From an uncultured Oscillospiraceae bacterium (GTDB lineage Bacteria > Bacillota > Clostridia > Oscillospirales > Oscillospiraceae), in the NCBI GenBank assembly GCA_949494735.1, contig CATABD010000003.1:1-64000 (forward strand): a DNA stretch of 64,000 nucleotides, given 5' to 3'. Under the pieces are notes generated by a model, which saw only the letters and a program-made list of their open reading frames with translations, was not told the origin of the DNA and ran no database searches. The position numbers were made by a program, and so were the translations under genes. The stretch's first letter is position 1; each line of letters starts with the position of its first letter. Shown here piece after piece: positions 29,399 to 37,952 of the stretch.

Positions 29399-30033
29399 GG
29401 CGCCTCCTCAGAAATCATGTAGCTTAAGGTGAGCAGGCTGTCCGCAAAATGCACGTCCTCTACCCATGCGTTAGGCATATCCTTTTGGGGCAGCTCCACG
29501 TTGGTGAAGTTCCAGATTCCCGACACACCGCAGGCCGCCACTCGCCGGGCCATAGCCTCCGCTACCCCTGCCGGGACGGTGAGCACGCATACGCTCACCT
29601 GATGTTCCCTCAAATAGTCCTCCAGCCCATCCACATGGTATACCGGAGTCCCGCTCAGCCGCTTCCCCACCAACTCCGGGTCCACGTCAAAGGCCGCTTC
29701 CAGACAGAAACCATTGTCTGCAAAGGGAAAATTCTCCATCAGCGCCCGCCCCAGGTTGCCCGCCCCCAGGATGGCCACCGTATGGTTTCGGTTCATGCCC
29801 AGAATATCCGCCACCTCGCAGCGCAGTCGCTCTACGTTATAGCCGTATCCCTGCTGGCCGAAGCCGCCGAAGCAGGACAGATCCTGGCGAATCTGGGAAG
29901 CGGTCAGACCCATGGATTTTGCCAGGGAGCTGGAGGAAATCCGCACCGTCCCACAGCGGTATAAGTCATCCAGATGCCGGTAATACCGCGGCAACCGCCG
30001 GATCACCGCGGAAGATATCTTATCCTTTTTCAT
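29395..30033 (-). CDS. rex: Redox-sensing transcriptional repressor Rex
   Basis: SAVIRRLPRYYRHLDDL, MGLTASQIRQDLSCFGGFGQQGYGYNVE, ILGAGNLGRAL. Confidence 0.97.
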   Translation of the reverse strand: MKKDKISSAVIRRLPRYYRHLDDLYRCGTVRISSSSLAKSMGLTASQIRQDLSCFGGFGQQGYGYNVERLRCEVADILGMNRNHTVAILGAGNLGRALMENFPFADNGFCLEAAFDVDPELVGKRLSGTPVYHVDGLEDYLREHQVSVCVLTVPAGVAEAMARRVAACGVSGIWNFTNVELPQKDMPNAWVEDVHFADSLLTLSYMISEEAP

Positions 30034-30113
30034 TTATAACCCGTTCCTCGCTCAAAGTTTTTTTTATTCTACCGCAAATCCCTCTGCTTGTCAAACTGCT
30101 TGGCGCCCGATTC

Positions 30114-30140
30114 ACAACTTTTCAGCCGCCGCATATCATA
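30114..30140 (+). promoter_or_regulatory. Sigma-K-like promoter for the plus-strand PG-binding cassette
   Basis: AC-N16-CATATCATA, matching the -35 AC / -10 CATANNNTA consensus. Confidence 0.5.
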
Positions 30141-30170
30141 GATTACATTCTGAATAAGGAGGAGTAGTCC

Positions 30171-30560
30171 ATGCCCCAAACCGGTTCCCTTGTTGTGCGC
30201 GTCTTTACATCACAGGCTCAGCTGCCTGTATCCGGCGCCACCGTCATCATCTCCAGCCCCAGTGAGGACGGCCGACGCAAGGTGTTTTCCATCCAAACCA
30301 CCGACGAGAGCGGCGGCACCCAGCCATTTCAACTGGAGGCCCCCGACAAGATCCTGAGCGAAGCTCCCGGACAGGCCGCGCCCTTCTCCGACTACTCCCT
30401 GGTGGTGGAACACCCTGAGTACTACCTGGCTACCTTCGAGAAGCTCCAAGTGTTTCCCGGAGTGGAGACGGTACAGAACGTCCCCCTGGTTCCCCTGCCC
30501 CAGCCCGCCGGAGACGATATCACCGCAGCCCCGGTTGTTGTCACGCCTCAGCCGCTGTGA
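30171..30560 (+). CDS. Small carboxypeptidase-regulatory/Ig-like domain protein
   Basis: GSLVVRVFTSQAQLPVSGATVIISSP beta-sandwich pattern; AAGGAGGAG RBS; no signal peptide. Confidence 0.75.
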   Translation: MPQTGSLVVRVFTSQAQLPVSGATVIISSPSEDGRRKVFSIQTTDESGGTQPFQLEAPDKILSEAPGQAAPFSDYSLVVEHPEYYLATFEKLQVFPGVETVQNVPLVPLPQPAGDDITAAPVVVTPQPL

Positions 30561-30591
30561 CATGCCGCGCACACAAAGTAAGGAGGTTCCT

Positions 30592-31776
30592 ATGCCTATC
30601 TCAGTCACACCCTACATACCTCAGGCCATCACCGTTCACACAGGCCCAGCCAGCCAATGGGCGGAAAATGTGACGGTGTCTTTCCCCGACTACATCAAAA
30701 ACGTGGCCTCCAGTGAGATATACCCCACCTGGCCAGAGGCCGCCCTCCGTGCCAACATCCTGGCCCAAACTTCCTTTGCCCTTAACCGGGTATACACGGA
30801 ATACTACCCCAGCCGGGGCTATGACTTCGATATTACCGGCTCCACCATGAACGACCAAAAGTTTATCAAGGGCCGCAGCACCTTTGAAAATGTAGACAAT
30901 CTGGTGGATGAATTGTTCACCACCTACATTCGCCGGAAGGGCTTTGTGGAGCCTTTGGCCGCTAAGTTCTGCAATGGAACCACCGTCACCTGCGACGGCC
31001 TTTCCCAGTGGGGCAGCGAGGCGCTGGCCCGGCAGGGCATGGGGACTATGGACATCCTGCGCCATTACTACGGCGATAACATTGAGCTGGTGTCCAACGC
31101 TCCCATCCGAAATATTGAGTACTCCTACCCCGGTTACCCCCTTCAAAAGGGCTCCTCCGGCAGCTATGTCACCGTACTCCAGGCAATGCTGAACCGCATC
31201 TCCCGCAACTACCCCGCCATCCCCCGGATCAACCCGGCGGACGGTATCTTCGGCAGCCGGACCGAGGAGTCGGTCAAGGCATTCCAGCGCATCTTCAACC
31301 TTACTCCCGACGGCATCGTGGGCCAGGGCACCTGGTATAAGCTGGTGTCCCTTCACGGGGCAGTACGGAAGCTGTCGGAGCTGGTCAGTGAGGGCCAGCC
31401 CTTTACCCAGATCCAGGGCCCCGCCCCAGGCGTCACCCTTCAGGAGGGGAGCACCGGCGTGGCCGTATCCGCTTTGCAGTATTTCATCTCCATCATCGGC
31501 CAGTTCTCCCCCGCCGTACCCGTGCTGGCCATTGACGGCATCTTCGGGCCCCAGACCACCCAGGCCGTCAATGCCGTCCAAAGCCGGCTGGGACTACCTG
31601 TCACCGGCGTGGTGGATCAGGCCACCTGGCAGGGCATCTATGACGAATACCTTGGCATTGCCCGCACCGCCCTGGCTGGGGCCGGACTGCCCACCACTCC
31701 GCAGCAGATTGAACAGAAGGTTATGTCGGGTCAGTTCCCGGGTTACGACCTCAGCTATGGAAGCGCGGACACCTGA
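30592..31776 (+). CDS. SpoIID/LytB-like domain protein with two peptidoglycan-binding_1 domains (start trimmed to MPISVTPY)
   Basis: VASSEIYPTWPEAALRANILAQTSFAL and DGLSQWGSEALARQGMGTMDILRHYYGDNIELV resemble SpoIID motifs; two LQxGSxGxxVxxLQ...DGIFGxxTxxAV modules; RBS AAGGAGG. Confidence 0.82.
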   Translation: MPISVTPYIPQAITVHTGPASQWAENVTVSFPDYIKNVASSEIYPTWPEAALRANILAQTSFALNRVYTEYYPSRGYDFDITGSTMNDQKFIKGRSTFENVDNLVDELFTTYIRRKGFVEPLAAKFCNGTTVTCDGLSQWGSEALARQGMGTMDILRHYYGDNIELVSNAPIRNIEYSYPGYPLQKGSSGSYVTVLQAMLNRISRNYPAIPRINPADGIFGSRTEESVKAFQRIFNLTPDGIVGQGTWYKLVSLHGAVRKLSELVSEGQPFTQIQGPAPGVTLQEGSTGVAVSALQYFISIIGQFSPAVPVLAIDGIFGPQTTQAVNAVQSRLGLPVTGVVDQATWQGIYDEYLGIARTALAGAGLPTTPQQIEQKVMSGQFPGYDLSYGSADT

Positions 31777-31793
31777 AAGGAAGGAAAACTGCT

Positions 31794-32351
31794 ATGAATA
31801 CCAACGCTTTTGGAACTATTACCCCGCCCAAACCCATTGACGCCGGGCAAAGCAGCCAACCCATCCGCTCCCTCCAGTACATGCTCAATCAGCTGGCCAT
31901 TCACAACGACGTGCTCACCCGGCTGGCGGTGGACGGCATTTTTGGTGAGCGCACCTTGGAGGCCGTCATGGTGTTTCAGCGGGAGAATAACCTCCCCGTA
32001 ACCGGCGTGGTAGATCTGACCACCTGGAACGCCATCAGGGACGCCTACGTCCATGTGGAGCTGATGTACGGTTTCCCCCCTGCCCTCAATGTGTTGCCCT
32101 GCGGCACCTACACTGCCGTAGAGGGCCAGGAGTGTGAGGTACTGCGCATCGTCCAGGCCATGTTCGGCTCCCTCAACAAGGTGATGAGCAACTTTAGCCC
32201 CTGTCAGATGAACTGCTGTAACGATGGTGAGACATTCAAAAACCTCCAGGAGGTACAGCGGCTGGCCGGCCTGCCGGTCACGGGCACCCTGGACCGTTCT
32301 ACCTGGGCCTATATGGTCCAGCTTTACCAAGCCTTGGTCACCCGGACCTGA
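31794..32351 (+). CDS. Peptidoglycan-binding domain protein (two PGB_1-like modules)
   Basis: SSQPIRSLQYMLNQLA...DGIFGERTLEAVMVFQRENNLPVTGVVDLTTWNAI and a second, divergent module. Confidence 0.85.
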   Translation: MNTNAFGTITPPKPIDAGQSSQPIRSLQYMLNQLAIHNDVLTRLAVDGIFGERTLEAVMVFQRENNLPVTGVVDLTTWNAIRDAYVHVELMYGFPPALNVLPCGTYTAVEGQECEVLRIVQAMFGSLNKVMSNFSPCQMNCCNDGETFKNLQEVQRLAGLPVTGTLDRSTWAYMVQLYQALVTRT

Positions 32352-32367
32352 GCCATCAAATCCCCCC

Positions 32368-32396
32368 TTGCCATCCAACTCATAATCCGATATAAT
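32368..32396 (+). promoter_or_regulatory. Sigma-A promoter for DUF4364 gene
   Basis: TTGCCA-N17-TATAAT. Confidence 0.7.
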
Positions 32397-32431
32397 GGGC
32401 AGGTATTCGGATGGAAAAAGGAGGGCTCCCT

Positions 32432-32971
32432 ATGGCCAGATTTGGTTTCATCCATGATAAACTGGATATCAAACTGCTGGTCCTCTACATCATGGACCGC
32501 GTGGCCGCCCCTATTGACTTTGCCACACTCACCGACCTGTCCATGTGCGACAGCGGAATGGACTACTTCCAGTTTGCTGAGGCGGCGGCGGAACTGGCGG
32601 ACAGCGGACATTTGGACCGGCAAGGGGATATCTATTTCATCACCGAAAAAGGCCGCCGCGCCTGCGCCGCCGGGGAGAGCAGCCTCTCCTCCGTCATCCG
32701 CCAGCGGTGTGACCGGCGGCTGGCCCCGCTAAATCAGGCCCTCAAGCGCAAAGCCCAGGTTCGCGCCCGGGTGGAGGAAGCCCCCCTGGGCTTTGCCGTA
32801 TGTTTGTCTATGGACGACGATCAGGGCAGTCTGTTCTCCCTCTCGCTGCTTTCCCCCACCAAAGAAGATGCCCAGCGCATCGCCGACCACTTTCTAACCC
32901 ATCCGGACCGGGTTTATAACGGGCTGCTGGGGGTACTGCTTACAGACAATGAAGGGGGGGCTCCCCAATGA
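32432..32971 (+). CDS. DUF4364 family protein
   Basis: FIHDKLDIKLLVLYIMDRVAAPIDFATLTDLSMCDSGMDYFQFAEAAAELADSGHL. Confidence 0.85.
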   Translation: MARFGFIHDKLDIKLLVLYIMDRVAAPIDFATLTDLSMCDSGMDYFQFAEAAAELADSGHLDRQGDIYFITEKGRRACAAGESSLSSVIRQRCDRRLAPLNQALKRKAQVRARVEEAPLGFAVCLSMDDDQGSLFSLSLLSPTKEDAQRIADHFLTHPDRVYNGLLGVLLTDNEGGAPQ

Positions 32972-33783
32972 ATTTCATGGGCTTTCCACTTTCCAACCTA
33001 TTCCTTTACTTCATCCTATACTCCTTTTTGGGCTGGGTAATGGAAACCTGCTACTGCTCTATCGTGGAGCACCGCCTGGTGGCCCGTGGGTTCCTCTATG
33101 GCCCTATCTGTCCCATCTATGGCGGCGGCGTAGTATTGATGGTGCTGTTTTTTACCCCCCTGAAGCAAAATCTGGTGCTCTTCTATGCGGTGGCCGTGGT
33201 CGTCATGACCTCCTGGGAGTATCTGGTGGGCTGGGTGCTGGAAATCACCACCCACGTAAAATATTGGGACTATTCCCAATTCCGTTTTAACCTGAAGGGC
33301 CGGGTGTGCCTGTGGGTGGCCCTGACCTGGGGCATACTGTCCTATATCGTAATCTTTTTCATCCATCCACCCATCCAGACGTTGGTGGAAGGCCTCCCTG
33401 TATGGCTGGAGTTCATGCTGTGCGGCGCATTTCTGGCCCTGCTGTCTGTGGACGCTGTGCTCACCATCCGGCACCTGGCCCTGGTATCCAAATTGGTGGT
33501 TGGCGTCACCCAGCTGGGGCAGGAACTCCAGCTCCAAGCCGCTCTGGGCAAGGCCGAACTCAGCGACCGGCTGGAGGATGGCGCCGCCGCCCTGCGCCAG
33601 CGCTACAGTGACCAAGTCGCTCAACTGGAGAAGTACAGCCGCCGCTTCCGCCATGTCTACAGTTCTCTCAAGGTAAGCCAGAAGTACTCTGTCAGCCATG
33701 AGGACATTCTGGCCGCCGCCGCGCTGGCCAAGGAGGAACTGCTCCGCTATAAGGACGCTTTTAAGTTCCGTGCCAAGCGCTGA
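32968..33783 (+). CDS. Putative ABC-transporter type IV (CmpB-like) membrane protein
   Basis: YFILYSFLGWVMETCYCSIVEHRLVARGFLYGPICPIYGGGVV. Confidence 0.88.
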   Translation: MNFMGFPLSNLFLYFILYSFLGWVMETCYCSIVEHRLVARGFLYGPICPIYGGGVVLMVLFFTPLKQNLVLFYAVAVVVMTSWEYLVGWVLEITTHVKYWDYSQFRFNLKGRVCLWVALTWGILSYIVIFFIHPPIQTLVEGLPVWLEFMLCGAFLALLSVDAVLTIRHLALVSKLVVGVTQLGQELQLQAALGKAELSDRLEDGAAALRQRYSDQVAQLEKYSRRFRHVYSSLKVSQKYSVSHEDILAAAALAKEELLRYKDAFKFRAKR

Positions 33784-33796
33784 ACCCCCGCTGTCT

Positions 33797-33840
33797 CAAA
33801 AGCGGCCGCCGAAATTTATCCGGCGGGCCGCTTTTATTTT
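33797..33840. terminator. Bidirectional terminator at convergent junction
   Basis: AAAAGCGGCC...GGCCGCTTTT. Confidence 0.7.
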
Positions 33841-33854
33841 GAGCTTGGAGTGGA

Positions 33855-34886
33855 TCAGCGCTGGCCTTTGTCGTAGGGAATACCCTCCGCCTTGGGTGCG
33901 CGGGACTTCTTAGAGGTAAATGCCAGCACCACCAGAGTGATAATGTAGGGCAGCATGCGGTAGACATGGCTGCTGATGGGCGCGCTGGCCAGCATACACA
34001 CGCCGTCACCGTTGATGTCGATGGATGCGTAGGAAGCGGCAATGCATTTGAACAGGCCGAACAGCAACGCCGCCCCCGCGATATTCAGCGGCTTCCAGTT
34101 GCCGAAGATCATGACGGCCAGGGCCAGGAAGCCGAAGCCCGCCACATCGCCGGTGGAGGCGCAGTTGGCGGTAGTCAGGGCGTAGACGAAGCCGCCCATA
34201 CCCGCCAGCGCGCCGGAGATGGTCGTGCCCGCATAGCGCATTTTGTAGACATTGATACCCAGGGAATCGGCCGCCTGGGGATTCTCACCACAGGAGCGCA
34301 GCCGCAGGCCAAACTTGGTCTTGTAGAGCAGAACAGACAGCACAACAAACAGCAGAATACACACATAGGTCGCTAAATACACCTTGTTGATAAAGGTCTC
34401 CCCCAAGAAGCCTAGATCGGTCTTGCGGTCAATGCCGAAGGTACTCTTTTTAATCATAAACCAACTGGCGGCATCACCCTCGGCCATGCCCAAGGTATTC
34501 TGATTGGCAATGATGCGGATCAGGAATAGCACCAGGGCCGGGGCCATCAGGTTCAGCGCGGTGCCGCCGATGGTTTGGTCCGCCTTCAGGTTCACCGAAG
34601 CAAAGGACAAAAGGAGGGAGAACACCGCGCCCATCACTCCTGCGGCCAGCATGGCCAGCAGCTCCAGCCCCTGGAGGGTCAGCCAGCTTTTTGCGGCGAA
34701 GGCGTCGTGGAACAGGGCAAACCCCTGCATCATGTTTACAAAGAGGACTCCAATGAAGGCACCAAAGATCATAATGCCCTCCAGCGCCAGATTGATGATG
34801 CCGCTGCGTTCGGCGAACACGCCGGCCAGCGCCACGATCATCAAGGGGACAGCGTAAAGCAGCGTCTGTTGGATCAGAAATGTCAT
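33855..34886 (-). CDS. Nucleoside ABC transporter permease (BMP-type)
   Basis: LAGVFAERSGIINLALEGIMIFGAF; RSCGENPQAADSLGINVYKMRYAGTTISGALAGMGG. Confidence 0.93.
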   Translation of the reverse strand: MTFLIQQTLLYAVPLMIVALAGVFAERSGIINLALEGIMIFGAFIGVLFVNMMQGFALFHDAFAAKSWLTLQGLELLAMLAAGVMGAVFSLLLSFASVNLKADQTIGGTALNLMAPALVLFLIRIIANQNTLGMAEGDAASWFMIKKSTFGIDRKTDLGFLGETFINKVYLATYVCILLFVVLSVLLYKTKFGLRLRSCGENPQAADSLGINVYKMRYAGTTISGALAGMGGFVYALTTANCASTGDVAGFGFLALAVMIFGNWKPLNIAGAALLFGLFKCIAASYASIDINGDGVCMLASAPISSHVYRMLPYIITLVVLAFTSKKSRAPKAEGIPYDKGQR

Positions 34887-36175
34887 GCCCGCTCCCCTCC
34901 TTTCTCTGCGGAGGCTTCCTCAACGGCCTTGACCTCCGCTGGGCTATCCGGCGCGGCCTGCGCCGGCTTGCCCTTTTTGCGGCTGCTCAGCAGCATTTTA
35001 ATGAGCAGGGAGAAGGCGCTGAGGTAGACGATGACAGAAATGATGACATCGGTAATATACTCGTTATAGGCGGTCAGGTTGGTCAACTGCAACCCCACAA
35101 TATTCAGCATGGACATGAAGCAGCCGGTAAAGATCACGCCGATGGGGTTATTGGCCGCCAGCAGGGCCACAGGGATGCCGTTGAATCCGGCGGCGGGCAG
35201 GGATTGATACGTCTGCCAGAAAAACTCCGTATTGCCCGCCAAATAATACAGCGAAGCACCCGCCCCGGACAGTGCCCCGGCGATTGCCATGGACAGCACA
35301 ATGTTACGCTTGTCGTTGATTCCGGCATACCGGGCGGCATGTCGGTTGGAACCGCAGGCCTTGAGCTGATAGCCCAGGGTGGTCTTGGTCATGAGGATGT
35401 AAACCCCGACGGCAATCAAAATGGCAATGAGGATGCCGGCATTGACCTGGGAACCGGGGAAAATTTTATCCAGACCCAGCTTGGCGGTCTGTACGCCGCT
35501 GCCGTCCACATAGGTCCAGGCCCCATCCACCATGGTCCGGCCATAGGCGGTCTTATAGACATAGCTGCTCTTGGTATTCTCCACCGTGTTCTGGAACATT
35601 TTATTCGCGTCAAAGAACCAGGTCACCAGATTGGCTGCAATCCAGTTTGTCATAATACAGGCCAACACTTCGTTGATGTTGAGCAGGGCCTTTACAAGGC
35701 CGGGGATGCAGCCCCACAGCGCCCCGGCCAGCATGCCGCCCAAAAAGGCCAGCAGCCAGATAACCGGGCTGGGCAGCGCGGAGACAGGAATACCCAGGGC
35801 GATGGCCAGGGTAACCATGGTCCCCATCAGATACTGCCCCGGCGCACCGATGTTGAACAAGCCCGTCTTGAACGCCACCGACACGGACAGTCCGGTGAGG
35901 ATCAACGGGGTTGCACGGAAGAGCATGTTGCCGATGCTTTGGGGGTTGAAGCCCCAGGTGAGGCTGCCCGACGTGTTCCGTCCGGTGCTGAGGATGCCGA
36001 AAAAGATAAGCCGGATGCCTTCCCAGGCGCTTGCCATGCCCAGGTTGTCGCTGAACAGGCCCACCACCAGCACCAGAATGCTGCCCACCGCCAGACCGAT
36101 GACAATGGAAAGCAGGGATGCCAGCACAGTCTTTGTCCCATCCTTTTGCAGCAGAGTTCTACCCTGGTTCTTCAT
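34883..36175 (-). CDS. Nucleoside ABC transporter permease (BMP-type)
   Basis: GLFNIGAPGQYLMGTM; KACGSNRHAARYAGINDKRNIVLSMAIAGALSG. Confidence 0.93.
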   Translation of the reverse strand: MKNQGRTLLQKDGTKTVLASLLSIVIGLAVGSILVLVVGLFSDNLGMASAWEGIRLIFFGILSTGRNTSGSLTWGFNPQSIGNMLFRATPLILTGLSVSVAFKTGLFNIGAPGQYLMGTMVTLAIALGIPVSALPSPVIWLLAFLGGMLAGALWGCIPGLVKALLNINEVLACIMTNWIAANLVTWFFDANKMFQNTVENTKSSYVYKTAYGRTMVDGAWTYVDGSGVQTAKLGLDKIFPGSQVNAGILIAILIAVGVYILMTKTTLGYQLKACGSNRHAARYAGINDKRNIVLSMAIAGALSGAGASLYYLAGNTEFFWQTYQSLPAAGFNGIPVALLAANNPIGVIFTGCFMSMLNIVGLQLTNLTAYNEYITDVIISVIVYLSAFSLLIKMLLSSRKKGKPAQAAPDSPAEVKAVEEASAEKGGERA

Positions 36176-36230
36176 GCGCCCTCATCCCCCTCACCAGTAT
36201 AGATTTGGACGAGATTCGGATATTTCACAC

Positions 36231-37790
36231 TCACGCGCCCTTCTCCTCCTTCCCGCTCCTGTCCATCCGCTTTGCCCCGGCCATATAAAGGCCCAGCTCC
36301 TGCACGGTGGTCTGCTTGGGATCCAGTTCCCCCACGATCTCCCCTTCGTACATCACCAGGATGCGGTCGGACAGGCTCATCACCTCGTCCAGCTCCAGAC
36401 TGACCAACAGCACGGCGCGGCCCCTGTCCCGCTCCGCCACCAACTGGCCGTGGATATACTCAATGGCGCCCACATCCAGGCCGCGGGTAGGCTGGACAGC
36501 TACGATGAGAGGCTTCTCCCGGTCCACCTCCCGGGCGATAATGGCCTTCTGCTGGTTGCCGCCGGACATGGAGCGGGCCATGGTCACCGGCCCCTGGCCG
36601 GACCGCACATCGTACTGCTCAATCAGCTGCCCGGCGTACTCCCGCACTGCCCCCTGGTTGATAAAGCCGTGGGTCTGAAACCGCTTCTCATTGAACCGCT
36701 GGAGCACCAGATTCTGCTCCAGGGTGAAGTCCAGCACCAGGCCATGCTTGTGCCGGTCCTCGGGGATGTGGCTCATGTTGGCCCCCCGGTGCTTGATGGA
36801 GGCGTGGGAAATATCCTCCCCGCAAAGGGTAACCGTGCCGCCGGAGCTCTTCTCCAGTCCCGTCAGGCCATGGACCAGTTCGGTCTGGCCGTTGCCGTCG
36901 ATCCCCGCGATACACAGAATCTCCCCCGCCCTGGCCTGAAAAGAAACATGGTTCACAGCGTTTTTCTTATGGCTGCGGGAGGGAACGCACAGCTCGCGCA
37001 CATCCAGCACCGCCTCCCCCGGCCGGGCCGGTGCCTTGGTCACCTCCAGCTGTACCGGGCGGCCCACCATCATGTTGGACAACGACTGCTTATCTGTATC
37101 CTTGGCATCCACGGTGCCGATATACTTGCCCTTGCGCAGTACCGTCACCCGGTCGGACACCGCCATAATCTCGTTGAGCTTGTGGGAGATAAACAGGATG
37201 GACTTGCCCTCCTTGGCAAATTCCTTCATGGTGGTCATCAGCTCGTCAATCTCCTGGGGGGTAAGCACAGCGGTAGGCTCATCGAAAATCAAGATTTCAT
37301 TGTCCCGGTAAAGCATTTTGAGGATCTCTACCCGCTGCTGCATCCCCACGGTGATATCCTCCACCTTGGCGTCCAAATCCACCTTCAGGCCATACCGCTC
37401 GGACAGGGCCTCCACCTTCGCGCGGGCCTCTTTCTTCTGAAGGAACCCCATTTTTGTGGTCTCCGCACCCAGGATGATATTGTCCAGCACGGTAAACACC
37501 TCAATGAGCTTGAAGTGCTGGTGAACCATGCCGATGCCCAGGGCGGTGGCGTCGTTTGGGTCATGGATTTTGACCTCCTGGCCGTTCTTTTTGATGATCC
37601 CCTTTTCCGGCTGGTAAAGGCCGAAAAGGACGCTCATCAGCGTGGACTTCCCCGCCCCGTTCTCCCCCAGGAGGGCGTGGATTTCCCCCCGGCGGAGCTG
37701 GAGGGTGATATCATCGTTGGCGATGATACCGGGAAATTCCTTGGTGATGTGGAGCATCTCAATGATGTTCTCAGATTCCATCGTCCTCAT
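36231..37790 (-). CDS. Nucleoside ABC transporter ATP-binding protein (two NBDs)
   Basis: GENGAGKSTLMSVLFGLYQPEKG; SGGNQQKAIIAREVDREKPLIVAVQPTRGLDVGA. Confidence 0.95.
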   Translation of the reverse strand: MRTMESENIIEMLHITKEFPGIIANDDITLQLRRGEIHALLGENGAGKSTLMSVLFGLYQPEKGIIKKNGQEVKIHDPNDATALGIGMVHQHFKLIEVFTVLDNIILGAETTKMGFLQKKEARAKVEALSERYGLKVDLDAKVEDITVGMQQRVEILKMLYRDNEILIFDEPTAVLTPQEIDELMTTMKEFAKEGKSILFISHKLNEIMAVSDRVTVLRKGKYIGTVDAKDTDKQSLSNMMVGRPVQLEVTKAPARPGEAVLDVRELCVPSRSHKKNAVNHVSFQARAGEILCIAGIDGNGQTELVHGLTGLEKSSGGTVTLCGEDISHASIKHRGANMSHIPEDRHKHGLVLDFTLEQNLVLQRFNEKRFQTHGFINQGAVREYAGQLIEQYDVRSGQGPVTMARSMSGGNQQKAIIAREVDREKPLIVAVQPTRGLDVGAIEYIHGQLVAERDRGRAVLLVSLELDEVMSLSDRILVMYEGEIVGELDPKQTTVQELGLYMAGAKRMDRSGKEEKGA

Positions 37791-37898
37791 CCCGCTTCCT
37801 GTCTAAAATGTCGATACCGGGTCCCTACGGAAACCCCCATTATGTCGATTATACCTGATACTCGACAAAAACACAAGCAATTTTATTCCATTCCGGCA

Positions 37899-37933
37899 GA
37901 AAAAACGGGCGGGACGCAACGCGTCCCGCCCGC
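37899..37933 (-). terminator. Terminator/attenuator between BMP lipoprotein gene and ATPase gene
   Basis: GGGCGGGACGC-aac-GCGTCCCGCCC followed by U6 on minus strand. Confidence 0.75.
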
Positions 37934-37952
37934 ACAGGGTCTCAAATCAAAA

